From: Oscillatoriales cyanobacterium
Lineage (GTDB): Bacteria > Cyanobacteriota > Cyanobacteriia > Cyanobacteriales > Microcoleaceae
DNA: 52,441 bases
Direction: 5' to 3'
NCBI GenBank assembly: GCA_004292955.1
Contig: RDXX01000026.1
Span: 1-52,441, forward strand
Positions 17,424 to 26,621 of the stretch are shown piece after piece. The number at the start of each line of letters is the position of its first letter. The stretch's first letter is position 1. The position numbers and the translations under genes were made by a program. The notes beneath the pieces were generated by a model, which saw only the letters and a list, made by a program, of their open reading frames with translations, searched no databases and was not told where the DNA came from.

Positions 17424-17482
17424 GGTTCGTAGTGAGGACTTTAGTCCTCTGAATTAGAGGACTAAAGTCCTCACTACGAACC
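17424..17482. repeat. Perfect 27-bp stem hairpin between dusB and argF
   Basis: The arms 17424-17450 and 17456-17482 are exact reverse complements around the 5-base loop GAATT. The core GAGGACTTTAGTCCTC is itself a near palindrome. It lies 63 bases past the dusB stop and 40 bases before the argF start, so as RNA it would form a very stable stem. It could be a dispersed palindromic element, a terminator for dusB, or a processing site. Confidence 0.7.
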
Positions 17483-17545
17483 TTACTTTTTGCGAGCGAT
17501 TGGACTCGCAACAGCGGGCTTTTGGCGAGTCCCTCTCCCAGGGTT

Positions 17546-18559
17546 TTAAACTGCTGGCAATTGCTCGATCGCGCGATCGATCGATTCGCAACCTTGCTCA
17601 ACCGTTTCTACCACAGCCAACACACCCCGCAATTCCGCAGCACCGGGGAAGCCCTTAGCATACCAGGTTAAGTGCTTGCGCGCTTGAGAGACACCGCTTT
17701 CACCTTTGTATTCCCACAAAGCCCGCAGATGTTCCTTAGCACATTCGAGAAGTTCAATTGGTGTCGGAGGTATCTTTTCCACACCTGTTTTCAAGAAATA
17801 ATCGACTTCTCCCACCAAGAATGGATAGCCCAAAGTTCCCCGCGAACACATCACTCCGTCGGCGCCGGTTTCTTCGAGACACCGCATCGCTGCTTCCACT
17901 GAAAAAATGTCTCCGTTACCAATCACAGGAATCGATAAAACTTCCTTAACACGGCGAATCCACTCCCATTTTGCCGGGCCGGTGTAACCTTGCGATCGCG
18001 TGCGGCCGTGCACGGTAATCATTTTTGCTCCCGCATCTTCCATCCGCTTGGCAAATTCCACAATATTAATTTCTTTGTCAGTCCAACCGATGCGAGTTTT
18101 CACTGTCACAGGAACATCTACAGCATCCACAACCGCCCGCACAATTGCCTCTGCTGTTTCGGGATCTCGCAGCAGCGAAGAACCGCCGCCGTTTTTAGTA
18201 ATTTTGTTAACCGGACAGCCCATATTAATATCAACAGTATCCGCTCCTTCTGCTACAGCTTTTTGTGCCGCTTCCGCCAAAAAATTCGGCCGACAGTCAA
18301 ACAATTGAATGCTAATCGGGCGCTCGTTTGGATCGATTTCCATAATTCGTGGCAGTTGCTTCACGTAGTGCAAACCCGTAGCATTGACCATTTCGGTGTA
18401 CATCATCGAATCCGGGGCATAGCGGCGCACCAGGCGGCGAAATACCAAATCGGTTACGCCGGATAAGGGCGATTGCAGGACGCGGCTTTTGACTTCAAAG
18501 TCGCCGATTTTCAGCGGAGTTGCTAATCTTTCTTGTAATTCTGGAGATAGAGTAAGCAT
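17546..18559 (-). CDS. dusB: tRNA-dihydrouridine synthase, DusB type
   Basis: A 337-residue flavoprotein that reduces uridines in the tRNA D-loop using NADPH. It has the FMN-barrel opening LQSPLSGVTDLVFRRL, the catalytic Cys in DINMGCPVNKITKNGGGSSL, TVKTRIGW, ITVHGRTRSQGYTG and the phosphate-binding VIGNGDIFS followed by GVMCSRGTLGYPF. The length fits the family. The frame opens further up to a TTG at 18598, but the ATG at 18559 (MLTLSPELQ) gives the normal N-terminus. The 617-bp region upstream contains only repeats and the pgi promoter area. Confidence 0.93.
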   Translation of the reverse strand: MLTLSPELQERLATPLKIGDFEVKSRVLQSPLSGVTDLVFRRLVRRYAPDSMMYTEMVNATGLHYVKQLPRIMEIDPNERPISIQLFDCRPNFLAEAAQKAVAEGADTVDINMGCPVNKITKNGGGSSLLRDPETAEAIVRAVVDAVDVPVTVKTRIGWTDKEINIVEFAKRMEDAGAKMITVHGRTRSQGYTGPAKWEWIRRVKEVLSIPVIGNGDIFSVEAAMRCLEETGADGVMCSRGTLGYPFLVGEVDYFLKTGVEKIPPTPIELLECAKEHLRALWEYKGESGVSQARKHLTWYAKGFPGAAELRGVLAVVETVEQGCESIDRAIEQLPAV

Positions 18560-18630
18560 AGTCGATCGCACTTTAATTATAATATCTGTATATTCCAATA
18601 CGTTTCTGTTCGCGCTGTTTATTGCCCGGA

Positions 18631-18711
18631 GATCCCCCTCGCATCCCTTGATAGTCGGGGGACTTTGAAAATACTCTTGTCTCCCCCTGATAGTCGGGGG
18701 GCTAGGGGGAG
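18631..18711. repeat. GATAGTCGGGGG-type REP sequence in the dusB-pgi gap
   Basis: Two related units, CCCTTGATAGTCGGGGG and CCCCTGATAGTCGGGGG, sit head to tail, bracketed by GATCCCCCT on the left and AGGGGGAGC on the right, so the whole can fold into a long hairpin. It occupies part of the 618-bp divergent gap 18560-19177. The rest is AT-rich, with no gene recognised, and must contain the pgi promoter. Confidence 0.6.
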
Positions 18712-19177
18712 CATTCTTAAGTGAAGCACTATTGCTGTATATTATACTACAATTTTGGTATTTGACAGTTGTTCATTATATTTTTAGCCGATGATTGAGT
18801 GACCGCAAAAAGTATATTTAACCAGACTGCAATGCCTATTTTAAAGGGACTTGCCAAAATTTAACTGTTGTCAAACTAAAATCCCAAGCCGAACCCTGAC
18901 AACATTTAAATCTATCTGTCGCTTTCACTTTACTTTTGATGTATCTATGGGGCCTTGCCACTAATGGGCGTTCTACCTACTCAGACTGTTGGGCTAGTCA
19001 CATTTTTATTCTCTAATTCTGCCAGACTCTTCTGCCTGTCGGAGGGTTTCGCCTTCAGACGACTAATGCTTAAATTTATTGGGATTCTGCAAAAGCCATA
19101 CATAACATCGTTTTAAACTACAATTGGTTGATTCCCGACTAGCCCGATCGAACATTATAAGAATCGTAGAGAATTAT

Positions 19178-20788
19178 ATGGACGCCGCAGCACTCTGGCA
19201 ACGCTATCAAGACTGGCTTTACTATCACTCTGGATTGGGACTTTATCTCGATATCAGCCGGATGGGATTCGACGACGATGCGGTAGCAGCACTCAAGCCC
19301 AAATTTGACAAAGCTTTCAAAGATATGACAGCTTTGGAAGCAGGCGCGATCGCCAATCCCGACGAAAACCGCATGGTGGGCCACTACTGGCTGCGAAACC
19401 CCGATTTAGCTCCCACTCCAGAATTAAAACAAGAAATAGTCGAAGGCATATCACAAGTCGAAGAATTTGTCAAGAAAGTTCAAAGTCGCGATATTAAACC
19501 GCCATTTGCTCCGCAATTTACCGATATTATCTCGATCGGCATTGGCGGCTCCGCCCTCGGCCCTCAATTCGTCGCCGAAGCCTTATCTCCCGACATTCCG
19601 CCCCTAGCAATTCATTTTATCGACAACACAGATCCGGCTGGGATCGATCGCATCCTCAACAAAATTAAAGACAAACTCAGCAGCACCTTAGTAATTACTA
19701 TCTCCAAATCCGGCGGCACCCCCGAACCCCGCAACGGCATGATCGAAGTTCAAAAAGCCTTCGCAGCCCAAAAACTCGACTTCGCCAAACAGGCAGTTGC
19801 CATCACCGGCACAGACAGCCAACTAGACAAATTAGCCAAAGCACAAGGCTGGATAGCCAGCTTCCCCATGTCAGACTGGGTGGGAGGACGCACTTCGGAA
19901 CTCTCAGCAGTCGGACTTTTACCAGCAGCTTTGCAAGGCATCGACATTCGGGCGATGCTCGATGGCGCTAAAGTCATGGACGAAGCTACCAGAATTCCCG
20001 ACATTAAAAACAATCCCGCAGCCCTTTTAGCCCTGTCCTGGTATTTTGCCTGCAACGGACGCGGCGAGAAAGACATGGTAGTTTTGCCATACAAAGATTC
20101 CCTGCTATTGTTCAGCCGCTATTTGCAGCAATTAGTCATGGAATCGATCGGCAAAGAAAAAGATTTAGACGGCAACACAGTTTATCAAGGAATCTCAGTC
20201 TACGGCAACAAAGGCAGCACCGACCAACACGCCTACGTCCAGCAACTCCGAGAAGGCGTGCCGAATTTCTTCCTAACATTTATCGAAGTTTTGGAAGACA
20301 GGCAAGGAATTTCTCCAGAAGTAGAACCGGGCGTCACCTCGGGAGATTATTTATCTGGTTTGTTGCAGGGAACTCGACAAGCTTTGTACGAAAATCATCG
20401 AGATTCAATCACCGTCACAATTACAAAAGTCAACCCTCGGACAGTAGGAGCATTAATCGCCCTCTACGAAAGAGCCGTAGGTTTTTACGGTTCCTTGGTA
20501 AATGTCAATGCCTATCACCAGCCAGGGGTTGAAGCCGGTAAAAAAGCGGCCGCTGCTGTGTTGGATTTGCAGCAACTGGTGCTGCAAGTCATCAAAGACG
20601 CTCCAACACCTCTGTCTGTATCAGAAATAGCAAAAAAAGCAGGAAGACCAGAGCAAATCGAGACAATTTACAAAACTCTGCGGCATTTGGCAGCCAACGG
20701 GCGCGGCGTAGCTTTGCAGGGAACATTAGCGCAACCTGGTACTTTAACTGCAACTTATCAGAGAGATGGGTCTAAAACCCCTTCTTGA
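19178..20788 (+). CDS. pgi: Glucose-6-phosphate isomerase
   Basis: A 536-residue enzyme interconverting glucose-6-phosphate and fructose-6-phosphate in glycolysis and the oxidative pentose-phosphate cycle. The first signature region is present as [17 protein letters not shown] and [16 protein letters not shown]. The active-site segment [15 protein letters not shown] and the later [11 protein letters not shown] region with a downstream conserved Lys (EAGKKAA) are intact. The C-terminal 60 residues form a small helical extension. I chose the ATG at 19178 ([13 protein letters not shown]), matching cyanobacterial Pgi; the frame runs back to a TTG at 19124. Confidence 0.95.
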   Translation: MDAAALWQRYQDWLYYHSGLGLYLDISRMGFDDDAVAALKPKFDKAFKDMTALEAGAIANPDENRMVGHYWLRNPDLAPTPELKQEIVEGISQVEEFVKKVQSRDIKPPFAPQFTDIISIGIGGSALGPQFVAEALSPDIPPLAIHFIDNTDPAGIDRILNKIKDKLSSTLVITISKSGGTPEPRNGMIEVQKAFAAQKLDFAKQAVAITGTDSQLDKLAKAQGWIASFPMSDWVGGRTSELSAVGLLPAALQGIDIRAMLDGAKVMDEATRIPDIKNNPAALLALSWYFACNGRGEKDMVVLPYKDSLLLFSRYLQQLVMESIGKEKDLDGNTVYQGISVYGNKGSTDQHAYVQQLREGVPNFFLTFIEVLEDRQGISPEVEPGVTSGDYLSGLLQGTRQALYENHRDSITVTITKVNPRTVGALIALYERAVGFYGSLVNVNAYHQPGVEAGKKAAAAVLDLQQLVLQVIKDAPTPLSVSEIAKKAGRPEQIETIYKTLRHLAANGRGVALQGTLAQPGTLTATYQRDGSKTPS

Positions 20789-20869
20789 GTGGCCGGCTTT
20801 TCGCCATTGTTCAGTAAAATAACAAATCCATCTTCACAAATGAATATGGTAAAATAAACACATCAGACA

Positions 20870-21051
20870 AGATTAAAAAACCAACCCCCTGCCGGTGGGA
20901 AAGTCTACGCCCAAAACATTTTGAGGAGACATGACTACGCACTTAAGCGTGTAAACGTAGTCAGCGAAAGGAACCTTAACAAAAGGGATATTTTGACAGA
21001 AATGTCTTAAGAATCCCGGTACCTTGATATTCGGGGAGTGTCAACAACAGA
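20870..21051 (+). mobile_element. IS200/IS605-like right-end remnant with omegaRNA-like sequence
   Basis: The stretch CCCCTGCCGGTGGGAAAGTC, then a GACTACG...CGTAGTC stem (20933-20962), AACAAAAGGGATATTTTGAC, and finally AAGAATCCCGGTACC...GGGGAGTGTCAA (21009-21044) follow the order of the 3' end of cyanobacterial IS605-type tnpB elements, where the transcript forms the guide RNA and the element ends at the GGGGAGTGTCAA hairpin. No tnpA or tnpB frame is left. It lies about 80 bp past pgi, in the gap before the response regulator. The match is from memory of the family, so confidence is moderate. Confidence 0.5.
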
Positions 21052-21064
21052 ATTAAACAGTAGA

Positions 21065-21106
21065 ATTAAAAATTAAAAGTGAAATTAATCACTTTTAATT
21101 TTTAAT
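21065..21106 (+). promoter_or_regulatory. AT-rich perfect hairpin immediately before the response regulator gene
   Basis: The arms 21065-21081 (ATTAAAAATTAAAAGTG) and 21090-21106 are exact complements with an 8-base loop, followed by a further copy of TTTAATTTTTAAT. The structure ends 22 bases before the ATG at 21129. It could cap the 5' leader or terminate upstream transcription; alternatively it is simply another AT-rich repeat, like the heptamer arrays nearby. Confidence 0.5.
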
Positions 21107-21128
21107 GTTTAATTTTTAATGTCCGCCC

Positions 21129-21869
21129 ATGCCCTTGACGATTCTGGTTGCTGACGACGATTTCGCGACGCGCTTGTCGATTACCGATTATCTGGAAATT
21201 ACGGGATACTCTGTAATCGCTGCTGAGAACGGCAAAGATGCTTTAGGCTTGGTAGAGGAATTTCAGCCACATTTGATTGTTACCGACATTACAATGCCCG
21301 AGATGGATGGCTACGAATTCGTGCGTCGAGTTCGGACTCGTCCCGCCTTCCGATTGCTACCGGTGATTTTTTTGACGGAACGGACGAGTACGCAGGAACG
21401 GATTCGCGGCTATCAGATGGGGTGCGACAATTTTCTGGCTAAGCCTTTTGAACTCCCGGAATTGGGCGCGGTAATTCGCTCTTTGCTCGATCGCTACGCT
21501 CTAATTGCTCAGGCACCGTCTCGTTCCCCCGAACCCGAACAGATGCCAACAGCGACAGGTATCATCGCCAATGACCAGCCTCAAACTGATTTTTTAACTC
21601 AAAAACCAGAAACGCGCGATTCTTTACGGGATAGCTCGTTCGCGCGGGTATATGGCAGTGGCGATGCTCCGAATTTGACGCAACGAGAGCAGGAAGTGCT
21701 AGATTTGCTGACAGAAGGTCTTTCTAATATTCAAATCGGCGATCGGCTCCACCTCAGTCCTCGCACCATCGAAAAGCACGTCAGCAGCTTGTTCAGAAAA
21801 ACTGAAAGCAACAACCGGGCAGAACTGGTTCGCTTTGCGATGGAACACCATTTGGTCGGTAATTGGTAA
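21129..21869 (+). CDS. Response regulator, NarL family, Ycf29/Rre1-like
   Basis: A 246-residue regulator. The receiver domain (1-125) has acidic residues 9-11, phosphoacceptor Asp53 in LIVTDITMPEMDGYE, and the conserved Lys in NFLAKPFELPELG. A variable linker of about 65 residues precedes the LuxR helix-turn-helix (about 180-246) with LTQREQEVLDLLTEGLSN and LSPRTIEKHVSSLFRKTE. The overall sequence is close to what I know as cyanobacterial Rre1 (plastid Ycf29), a conserved stress regulator paired with Hik34 in Synechocystis. No kinase is adjacent. The last codons and the stop fall in a heptamer repeat, so the C-terminus may differ from relatives. Confidence 0.85.
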   Translation: MPLTILVADDDFATRLSITDYLEITGYSVIAAENGKDALGLVEEFQPHLIVTDITMPEMDGYEFVRRVRTRPAFRLLPVIFLTERTSTQERIRGYQMGCDNFLAKPFELPELGAVIRSLLDRYALIAQAPSRSPEPEQMPTATGIIANDQPQTDFLTQKPETRDSLRDSSFARVYGSGDAPNLTQREQEVLDLLTEGLSNIQIGDRLHLSPRTIEKHVSSLFRKTESNNRAELVRFAMEHHLVGNW

Positions 21870-21905
21870 TTGTTCAGTTGACAGTTGACAGTTGACAATT
21901 GACAG
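21859..21905. repeat. Heptamer repeat array overlapping the response-regulator stop
   Basis: GGTAATTGGTAATTG followed by AGTTGAC units (AGTTGACAGTTGACAGTTGA) are 7-bp tandem repeats. The final codons of the upstream gene (GGT AAT TGG TAA) lie inside the array. Similar 7-mers recur at 22083-22145 and 22607-22796. Confidence 0.7.
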
Positions 21906-22082
21906 CGACCTCTACCTAGAAGGAAGAGGATTTGAGTAATGAATAGTCTGATTTTAATTTCTCCCGAAAAAGCTTGGAGCTTTCAACCAATTCTTTCTGG
22001 TATGGCGGTTCTCAAGCGTAGTGAGGTATGCCTGCGTGCCCACGGAGCCCAGTGCGTACCTCATAGGGGAGATCGAAATGCT

Positions 22083-22145
22083 ATAATTGGTAATTGTTAA
22101 TTGGTAATTGGTAATTGGTAATTGTTAATTGTTAATTGTTAATTG
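22083..22145. repeat. Heptamer array TTGGTAA/TTGTTAA overlapping the phosphatase 3' end
   Basis: About nine consecutive 7-bp units. On the minus strand the last three supply the phosphatase's terminal codons (CAA TTA ACA ATT AAC AAT) and its TAA stop. It belongs to the short tandemly repeated repetitive sequences described from filamentous cyanobacteria. Confidence 0.75.
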
Positions 22146-22613
22146 TTCCTGACTGATAACGTATTCCAACAAACCCTCCGAAGCGTCCAGCAGTAAATCA
22201 ATTACCCGATCGAATCCCTCCGGCCCACCGTAGTAAGGATCGGGAACTTCCTTCAAGTCGTGCGATCGGCAAAAATCGCACATCAAGCGCACTTTATCTT
22301 TATATTTTCCCGCAGTATCAACAGCAAGAATATTGCGATAATTGTCGCGATCCATCGCCAAAATCAAATCAAAATTTTCAAAATCTTTCCTGTTAAATTG
22401 GCGGGCTTCGCCTAACAATTCAATCTTGCGCTTCCTCGCCGCCAACGCCATGCGGTTGTCAGGGGGGCTGCCAATGTGATACCCGCCAGTTCCGGCTGAA
22501 TCGCAGGTGATGCGATCGCTCAAACCAGCTTGTTTAATTAAGTGATTCATAATATTTTCTGCTGAGGGCGATCGGCAGATATTTCCCAGGCAGACAAACA
22601 ATAATTTAGTCAT
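22125..22613 (-). CDS. Low-molecular-weight protein-tyrosine-phosphatase
   Basis: A 162-residue phosphatase. The N-terminal P-loop VCLGNICRSPSAE holds the C-x5-R catalytic motif (Cys8, Arg14), and the general-acid loop VPDPYYGG lies near residue 125. Such enzymes dephosphorylate tyrosine kinases that control exopolysaccharide polymerisation, among other targets; the polysaccharide island lies only 7 kb away, but no Wzc-type kinase is in the window. Both ends coincide with heptamer repeats: the ATG sits inside one (TAATGACTAA) and the stop inside another, so there is no ordinary ribosome binding site and the last six or so residues look repeat-derived. Confidence 0.9.
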   Translation of the reverse strand: MTKLLFVCLGNICRSPSAENIMNHLIKQAGLSDRITCDSAGTGGYHIGSPPDNRMALAARKRKIELLGEARQFNRKDFENFDLILAMDRDNYRNILAVDTAGKYKDKVRLMCDFCRSHDLKEVPDPYYGGPEGFDRVIDLLLDASEGLLEYVISQEQLTINN

Positions 22614-22796
22614 TAGTTATTAGTCATTAGTTATTAGTTATTAGTTATTAGTCATTAGTCATTAGCGCTGTCCCCGCTCGCGAACGTTATTAGTCATTAG
22701 TCATTTGTTGCTCGCTTGGGGCTGCTAATAACCAATAACCAATAACATTAGTCAACAGTCAACTAATGACTGCTGACTGCTGACTAATGACTAACC
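22607..22796. repeat. ATTAGTC/ATTAGTT heptamer array between ybaB and the phosphatase
   Basis: 7-bp units ATTAGTC and ATTAGTT run head to tail from 22607 to about 22675, then continue in broken form (CTAATAACCAATAACCAATA, GACTGCTGACTGCTGACTAA) almost to the ybaB stop. The first unit includes the phosphatase start codon. The array fills the whole intergenic space and replaces any visible Shine-Dalgarno. Confidence 0.75.
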
Positions 22797-22798
22797 AC

Positions 22799-23146
22799 TT
22801 AGAACCCAGGGAGATTAAGTCCGCCGGTCAGTTCTTCCATTTTCTCCCGCATCGTTGCCGTAGACTTAGTGTAGGCATCCTGCATCGCCACCGTGACGAG
22901 TTCAGAAACCACATCAGCACCTTCACCGATCGCATCCGGTGAGATTTCGACGCGGCGGGGTTCTTGGTTGCCGCTGAGAAAAACCTTAACCAAGCCGCCG
23001 CCGGCAGTTCCCTCAATTTCCATTACATCCAACTCTTCTTGGAGCTTTTTAGCTCCTTCTTGAACCTGCTGAGCTTTTTTGAAAGCTTCAGTCAGTTCTT
23101 TCATTTTGCCCAGGCCGAAGCCAAATCCTTGTCCTGATTTTGTCAT
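22799..23146 (-). CDS. YbaB/EbfC family nucleoid-associated protein
   Basis: A 115-residue DNA-binding protein. The helical core [20 protein letters not shown] is followed by the beta hairpin [20 protein letters not shown] with the typical [10 protein letters not shown] and C-terminal helix [20 protein letters not shown]. YbaB/EbfC proteins bind DNA as tweezer-shaped dimers and act as general nucleoid factors. Length and features are typical. It lies 62 bp downstream of murB on the same strand, so co-transcription with the cell-wall genes is plausible. Confidence 0.93.
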   Translation of the reverse strand: MTKSGQGFGFGLGKMKELTEAFKKAQQVQEGAKKLQEELDVMEIEGTAGGGLVKVFLSGNQEPRRVEISPDAIGEGADVVSELVTVAMQDAYTKSTATMREKMEELTGGLNLPGF

Positions 23147-23208
23147 AACTACTTTGTGATGATGTGTGCGCTGGCAGTCTGCCGTTTCCGTATTACTTCA
23201 ATCATGCC

Positions 23209-24165
23209 TTAGAAGGGGAACTCTCCCAGTATTCTAACTTCTGGCTCCAACAACAGCGACCACCGCTGCTCGACTTGCTGTTGAACGTGGCGGATCACTT
23301 GAAAAATATCATTGGCCGTTGCTGACCCGCAGTTAAGAATAAAATTAGCATGGCGCTGAGCTACTTGCGCGCCACCGATCTGGTATCCCTTCAGTCCCGC
23401 TTGTTCGATTAACCAGCCTGCTGCCTTGGGGCTGGGGTTGCGGAAAACAGAGCCGCAGCTAGGCAGGTGGTAGGGTTGACTCGTCCGCCGCTGGCTGAAA
23501 TTGTTATTAGTTTCTGCCATGACGATCGATCGATCGAATCCCGGCTGCAACTGGAAAGTCGCTTCTGTTACCAGTCGATCGCCCCCTTGCAACACTGAAG
23601 TCCGGTAACGATAGCCCAAAGCTTCTGGTGTGAGAATTTCCACCTTACCATTAGGGGATAGCAGGCGAGCGTTGACTAGAATATCAGCAGCACAGCCCCT
23701 GTGAGCGCCTGCATTCATCACCACAGCGCCTCCCACAGTGCCCGGTATGCCAACTGCCCATTCCAGGCCTTTCCAGCCCCGCTTAGCCGCCAACCAAGCG
23801 AGGCGGGGGATTGACTCCCCCGCCCCGGCTGTAACTTGACCTGTTTCTGCATTAAAGTTTACCTGTTTCAGGTAGCGAGTGGCGACGACCAAACCGGACA
23901 AACCCCGATCGCTCACCAACAAATTAGAACCCGCGCCTAGGAGAGTCACCGGTATCCCTTCATCGTGCGCCCAGGCAAAACTCGCTTGCAAAGCCTCCAG
24001 ACTGCGGGGAGCGACGTACCACTCAGCCGGGCCGCCGACTCGGAAAGAAGTCAGACCCGCCAAAGAAACTTGAGAATTAATTTTACAGTCAGTTCCCCGC
24101 AAAGAAATAGGAGAATACACTCGCCGATTTTCCTTCACACAGGAGTCATTCGATATAGTCACCAT
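23209..24165 (-). CDS. murB: UDP-N-acetylmuramate dehydrogenase
   Basis: A 318-residue FAD enzyme that reduces UDP-GlcNAc-enolpyruvate to UDP-MurNAc for peptidoglycan precursor synthesis. FAD-binding motifs LGAGSNLLVSDRGLSG and GIPGTVGGAVVMNAGAH, the catalytic-region SCGSVFRNPSPKAAGWLIE and the terminal LEPEVRILGEF are intact. The frame runs upstream to a TTG at 24273, but the ATG at 24165 has AAGGA upstream and gives a sensible length. It lies downstream of murC, with a 150-bp gap, in the common murC-murB order. Confidence 0.95.
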   Translation of the reverse strand: MVTISNDSCVKENRRVYSPISLRGTDCKINSQVSLAGLTSFRVGGPAEWYVAPRSLEALQASFAWAHDEGIPVTLLGAGSNLLVSDRGLSGLVVATRYLKQVNFNAETGQVTAGAGESIPRLAWLAAKRGWKGLEWAVGIPGTVGGAVVMNAGAHRGCAADILVNARLLSPNGKVEILTPEALGYRYRTSVLQGGDRLVTEATFQLQPGFDRSIVMAETNNNFSQRRTSQPYHLPSCGSVFRNPSPKAAGWLIEQAGLKGYQIGGAQVAQRHANFILNCGSATANDIFQVIRHVQQQVEQRWSLLLEPEVRILGEFPF

Positions 24166-24315
24166 CTTGAAAATCCTTAAAAATACATTCGCTTGAAGAG
24201 GTGGTAGCAAATTCTGTTTGCGTAACTTATGCGACTGTTTTGAGAGAGTCGCCAGACAGCAGTGTCGGTACAACCTGCACCGCCATCATGTCGATCGACT
24301 TGGGGCGGGCGAGAG

Positions 24316-25872
24316 CTAATCCGGGCGATCGGCTTGTTGATAAAAAGCCATCACCTCTGGAATAATCTGATTCAGATTGCCAGCACCCAAAAACAGAGCC
24401 AAATCCCCCGGTTGCAGATTTTCGGTTAAAAACTTACTTACCGACTCCAGAGAAGATTGAAACTCAACCTCTCGGCCTTCTTTAGCAATCAAATCAGCAA
24501 CCTGCTGCCCGCTAATCTCTCCTAAATTCGGTTCCCCAGCACTATAAATATCGCAAGCGACAACCAAATCTGCATCCCCAAAAGATTGAGCAAATTCTGG
24601 CAAAAATGTCAGAGTTCGGCTGTAACGGTGCGGTTGAAAAATAGCAACTACTCTTCGGGATTTGGAATTCTTTTCGTTACCTTCGATGCGTAAGCGAGCA
24701 GCGGCCAAGGTAACGCGAATTTCGCTGGGATGGTGGGCGTAGTCGTCCACAAACAGGATGTCATTGTGAAAACCCCGCACTTCAAAACGGCGGCGAGCGC
24801 CTTCAAAGCCAGCAATCGATGAAGCGATCGCCGAAAACTCCAACCCCAACAATCGACCAACTGCTACGGCTGCTAGTGAATTGCTAAGATTGTGTTTGCC
24901 CAACAACTTCAACTCCATTTCCCCCAGGAAAGCTCCTCGCTCCCAAATGCCAGCCTTGGTGCTGGCGGCGCCGTATTCCACATCGGAAACCGTGTAGTCA
25001 GCACCGCTGTCCGGATTCAAGCTGTAGCTGACATTCGGTGCAAGGCAGTCTTTGACGATTTCGTCGTCAATGCAGCCCACCAACGTTTGACAGTTTTTGG
25101 CAAACACTTTAAATGTGTCTATTACCTGTTCGAGGGTATCGTAATGGTCTGGATGATCCAGTTCCACATTCGTCACTATGCCAATTTTGGCTGCGAGCTT
25201 GACGAGGGAACCGTCGGATTCATCAGCCTCGGCGACCAAGTAGGGGCCTTCCCCTAAACGGGCATTCCCTTCCCAAGCATTTACCTCGCCTCCTACTACG
25301 ATCGTCGGATCCAGACCCGCAGCCATCAGCATAAAGCCGATTAAGCTGCTAGTGGTAGTTTTGCCGTGAGTCCCTGCTACGGCTATGCTTTGGTAATCTT
25401 GAATTAACGCTGCCAACACATCCGATCGATGAAAAATCGGACATTCCAAATCTAGGGCAGCTCGATATTCGGCATTTGCCGGGTGAATTGCCGTCGAACA
25501 TACTACTTGAGGCAATCCCACAATTGCTTGGGGGCCAGAACCCTTGCCGTTCAATTTGAGAGATTCGGCTGTCGCCACGGAAGTCCCTACCGTGCCAGCG
25601 ACTGCCGAGGATACGGCCTTTTCGGCTGCCCCGCGATCGGGACTGCTACCGTTGAGGGCCGTTTGAAATATTTCAAAATTGCTGGCGTCTTGACGCCAAA
25701 AAATGTGAGCTCCCATTTCTTGCAAGCGCTCGGTTATGTGACTCGATTTAATATCGGAGCCGTACACAGGCAACTTGCGTTTCGCTAGAATGTAGGCAAG
25801 GGCTGACATCCCAATTCCACCAATGCCGATGAAATGAAATGGTCTCCCGCTGAAATCAACAGAACTCGGCAT
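24316..25872 (-). CDS. murC: UDP-N-acetylmuramate--L-alanine ligase
   Basis: A 518-residue ATP-dependent ligase that adds the first amino acid of the peptidoglycan stem. It has the nucleotide motif FHFIGIGGIGMSALAYIL, the ATP loop VAGTHGKTTTSSLIG, the metal/UDP region EADESDGSLV and the Mur-family VDDYAHHPSEI. Compared with enterobacterial MurC there is an extra low-complexity segment of about 40 residues (about 70-115, rich in Ser, Ala and Gly) in the UDP-binding domain, a position where I recall cyanobacterial MurC proteins carrying a variable insertion. It heads a probable murC-murB-ybaB unit. Confidence 0.95.
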   Translation of the reverse strand: MPSSVDFSGRPFHFIGIGGIGMSALAYILAKRKLPVYGSDIKSSHITERLQEMGAHIFWRQDASNFEIFQTALNGSSPDRGAAEKAVSSAVAGTVGTSVATAESLKLNGKGSGPQAIVGLPQVVCSTAIHPANAEYRAALDLECPIFHRSDVLAALIQDYQSIAVAGTHGKTTTSSLIGFMLMAAGLDPTIVVGGEVNAWEGNARLGEGPYLVAEADESDGSLVKLAAKIGIVTNVELDHPDHYDTLEQVIDTFKVFAKNCQTLVGCIDDEIVKDCLAPNVSYSLNPDSGADYTVSDVEYGAASTKAGIWERGAFLGEMELKLLGKHNLSNSLAAVAVGRLLGLEFSAIASSIAGFEGARRRFEVRGFHNDILFVDDYAHHPSEIRVTLAAARLRIEGNEKNSKSRRVVAIFQPHRYSRTLTFLPEFAQSFGDADLVVACDIYSAGEPNLGEISGQQVADLIAKEGREVEFQSSLESVSKFLTENLQPGDLALFLGAGNLNQIIPEVMAFYQQADRPD

Positions 25873-26621
25873 CTTCGCTCCTCACACACCACACCACGCC
25901 AATAACACGCGATATCATATCAAGAATTGTTTTTTCAGGATACAGTTCGCTAGAGATTTTGTACAAAATTCTCTGCGCGTCCCTAGAATTGTGGGACTTG
26001 TAGAGATGTTTGTCTTGTATCCTATATGACTTAGTACCGAGTAGTTTTCCGGAACAGTCACAGCTCGAAAATTGCAGGTCAGAGAGAATGGGGTCTGGGG
26101 TCGGGGCTAACTGACTAATTGTGGGCGGTTGCATATCTCCTGCATTCTTTCTCTTTCTACCCGCCTGCTGTGCTGGGATACGGCAGCAAAAGCCCCACAA
26201 CCTTTGTACGAAGATTGAGGGTAAAACCCATCAGGATTTACAAACACTACCACGTATCACAAAAGTTCGCTCATTTTCTAGTTATTTATCTGCGGGTACG
26301 GTCATTTTTTCCTGAAAATCAGAGATTGACTCGATCGCCACCACAGTAGCTTCTCACATATTTGTATACATTTTCTCACTTAATAAAGGTACGTTGTTGG
26401 GCTTCAGCCCTCTTACGCTCTTTTATACATTACATCAAGGTACAGCCCAACAATTTAAATCACAGTCATACCTCACCTATTTGAGAATAAGTTATATACA
26501 AAATATACATTCGATCGCAACCGTCAAACAGTGACTGAGCTTAGTGGTAAAAGCGCACAAACATGAAATTTGGGCGATGTCTGTCTGTATTAATCCTAAT
26601 TAATCCTAATTTTTGGGAATT
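25873..26621. other. Long divergent gap murC/nadD
   Basis: The 749 bp contain no convincing gene: open frames here lack codon bias and recognisable domains. Visible structure includes a TTTTGTACAAAA palindrome (about 25955), the diverged palindromic repeat at 26386-26453, and AT-rich sequence that should hold both promoters. TAATCCTAAT is directly repeated at about 26590-26610, just upstream of nadD. Confidence 0.45.
26386..26453. repeat. Diverged third copy of the GGTACGTNGTTG palindrome
   Basis: AAGGTACGTTGTTGGGCTTC followed by AGCCCTCTTACGCTC matches the core of the elements at 5111 and 5413, with GC changed to GG in the loop and a matching change in the other arm (AGCCCAACAA). The paired substitutions keep the stem base-paired. 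Confidence 0.55.

Noticed and set aside
22607..22796. Possible CRISPR array
   Set aside because: The repeat unit is only 7 bp and continuous, with no unique spacers of 30-40 bp and no cas genes.
25856..26200. 114-codon minus-strand frame upstream of murC
   Set aside because: It overlaps the murC start region, is Cys/Arg-rich without any recognisable pattern, and lacks a ribosome binding site.
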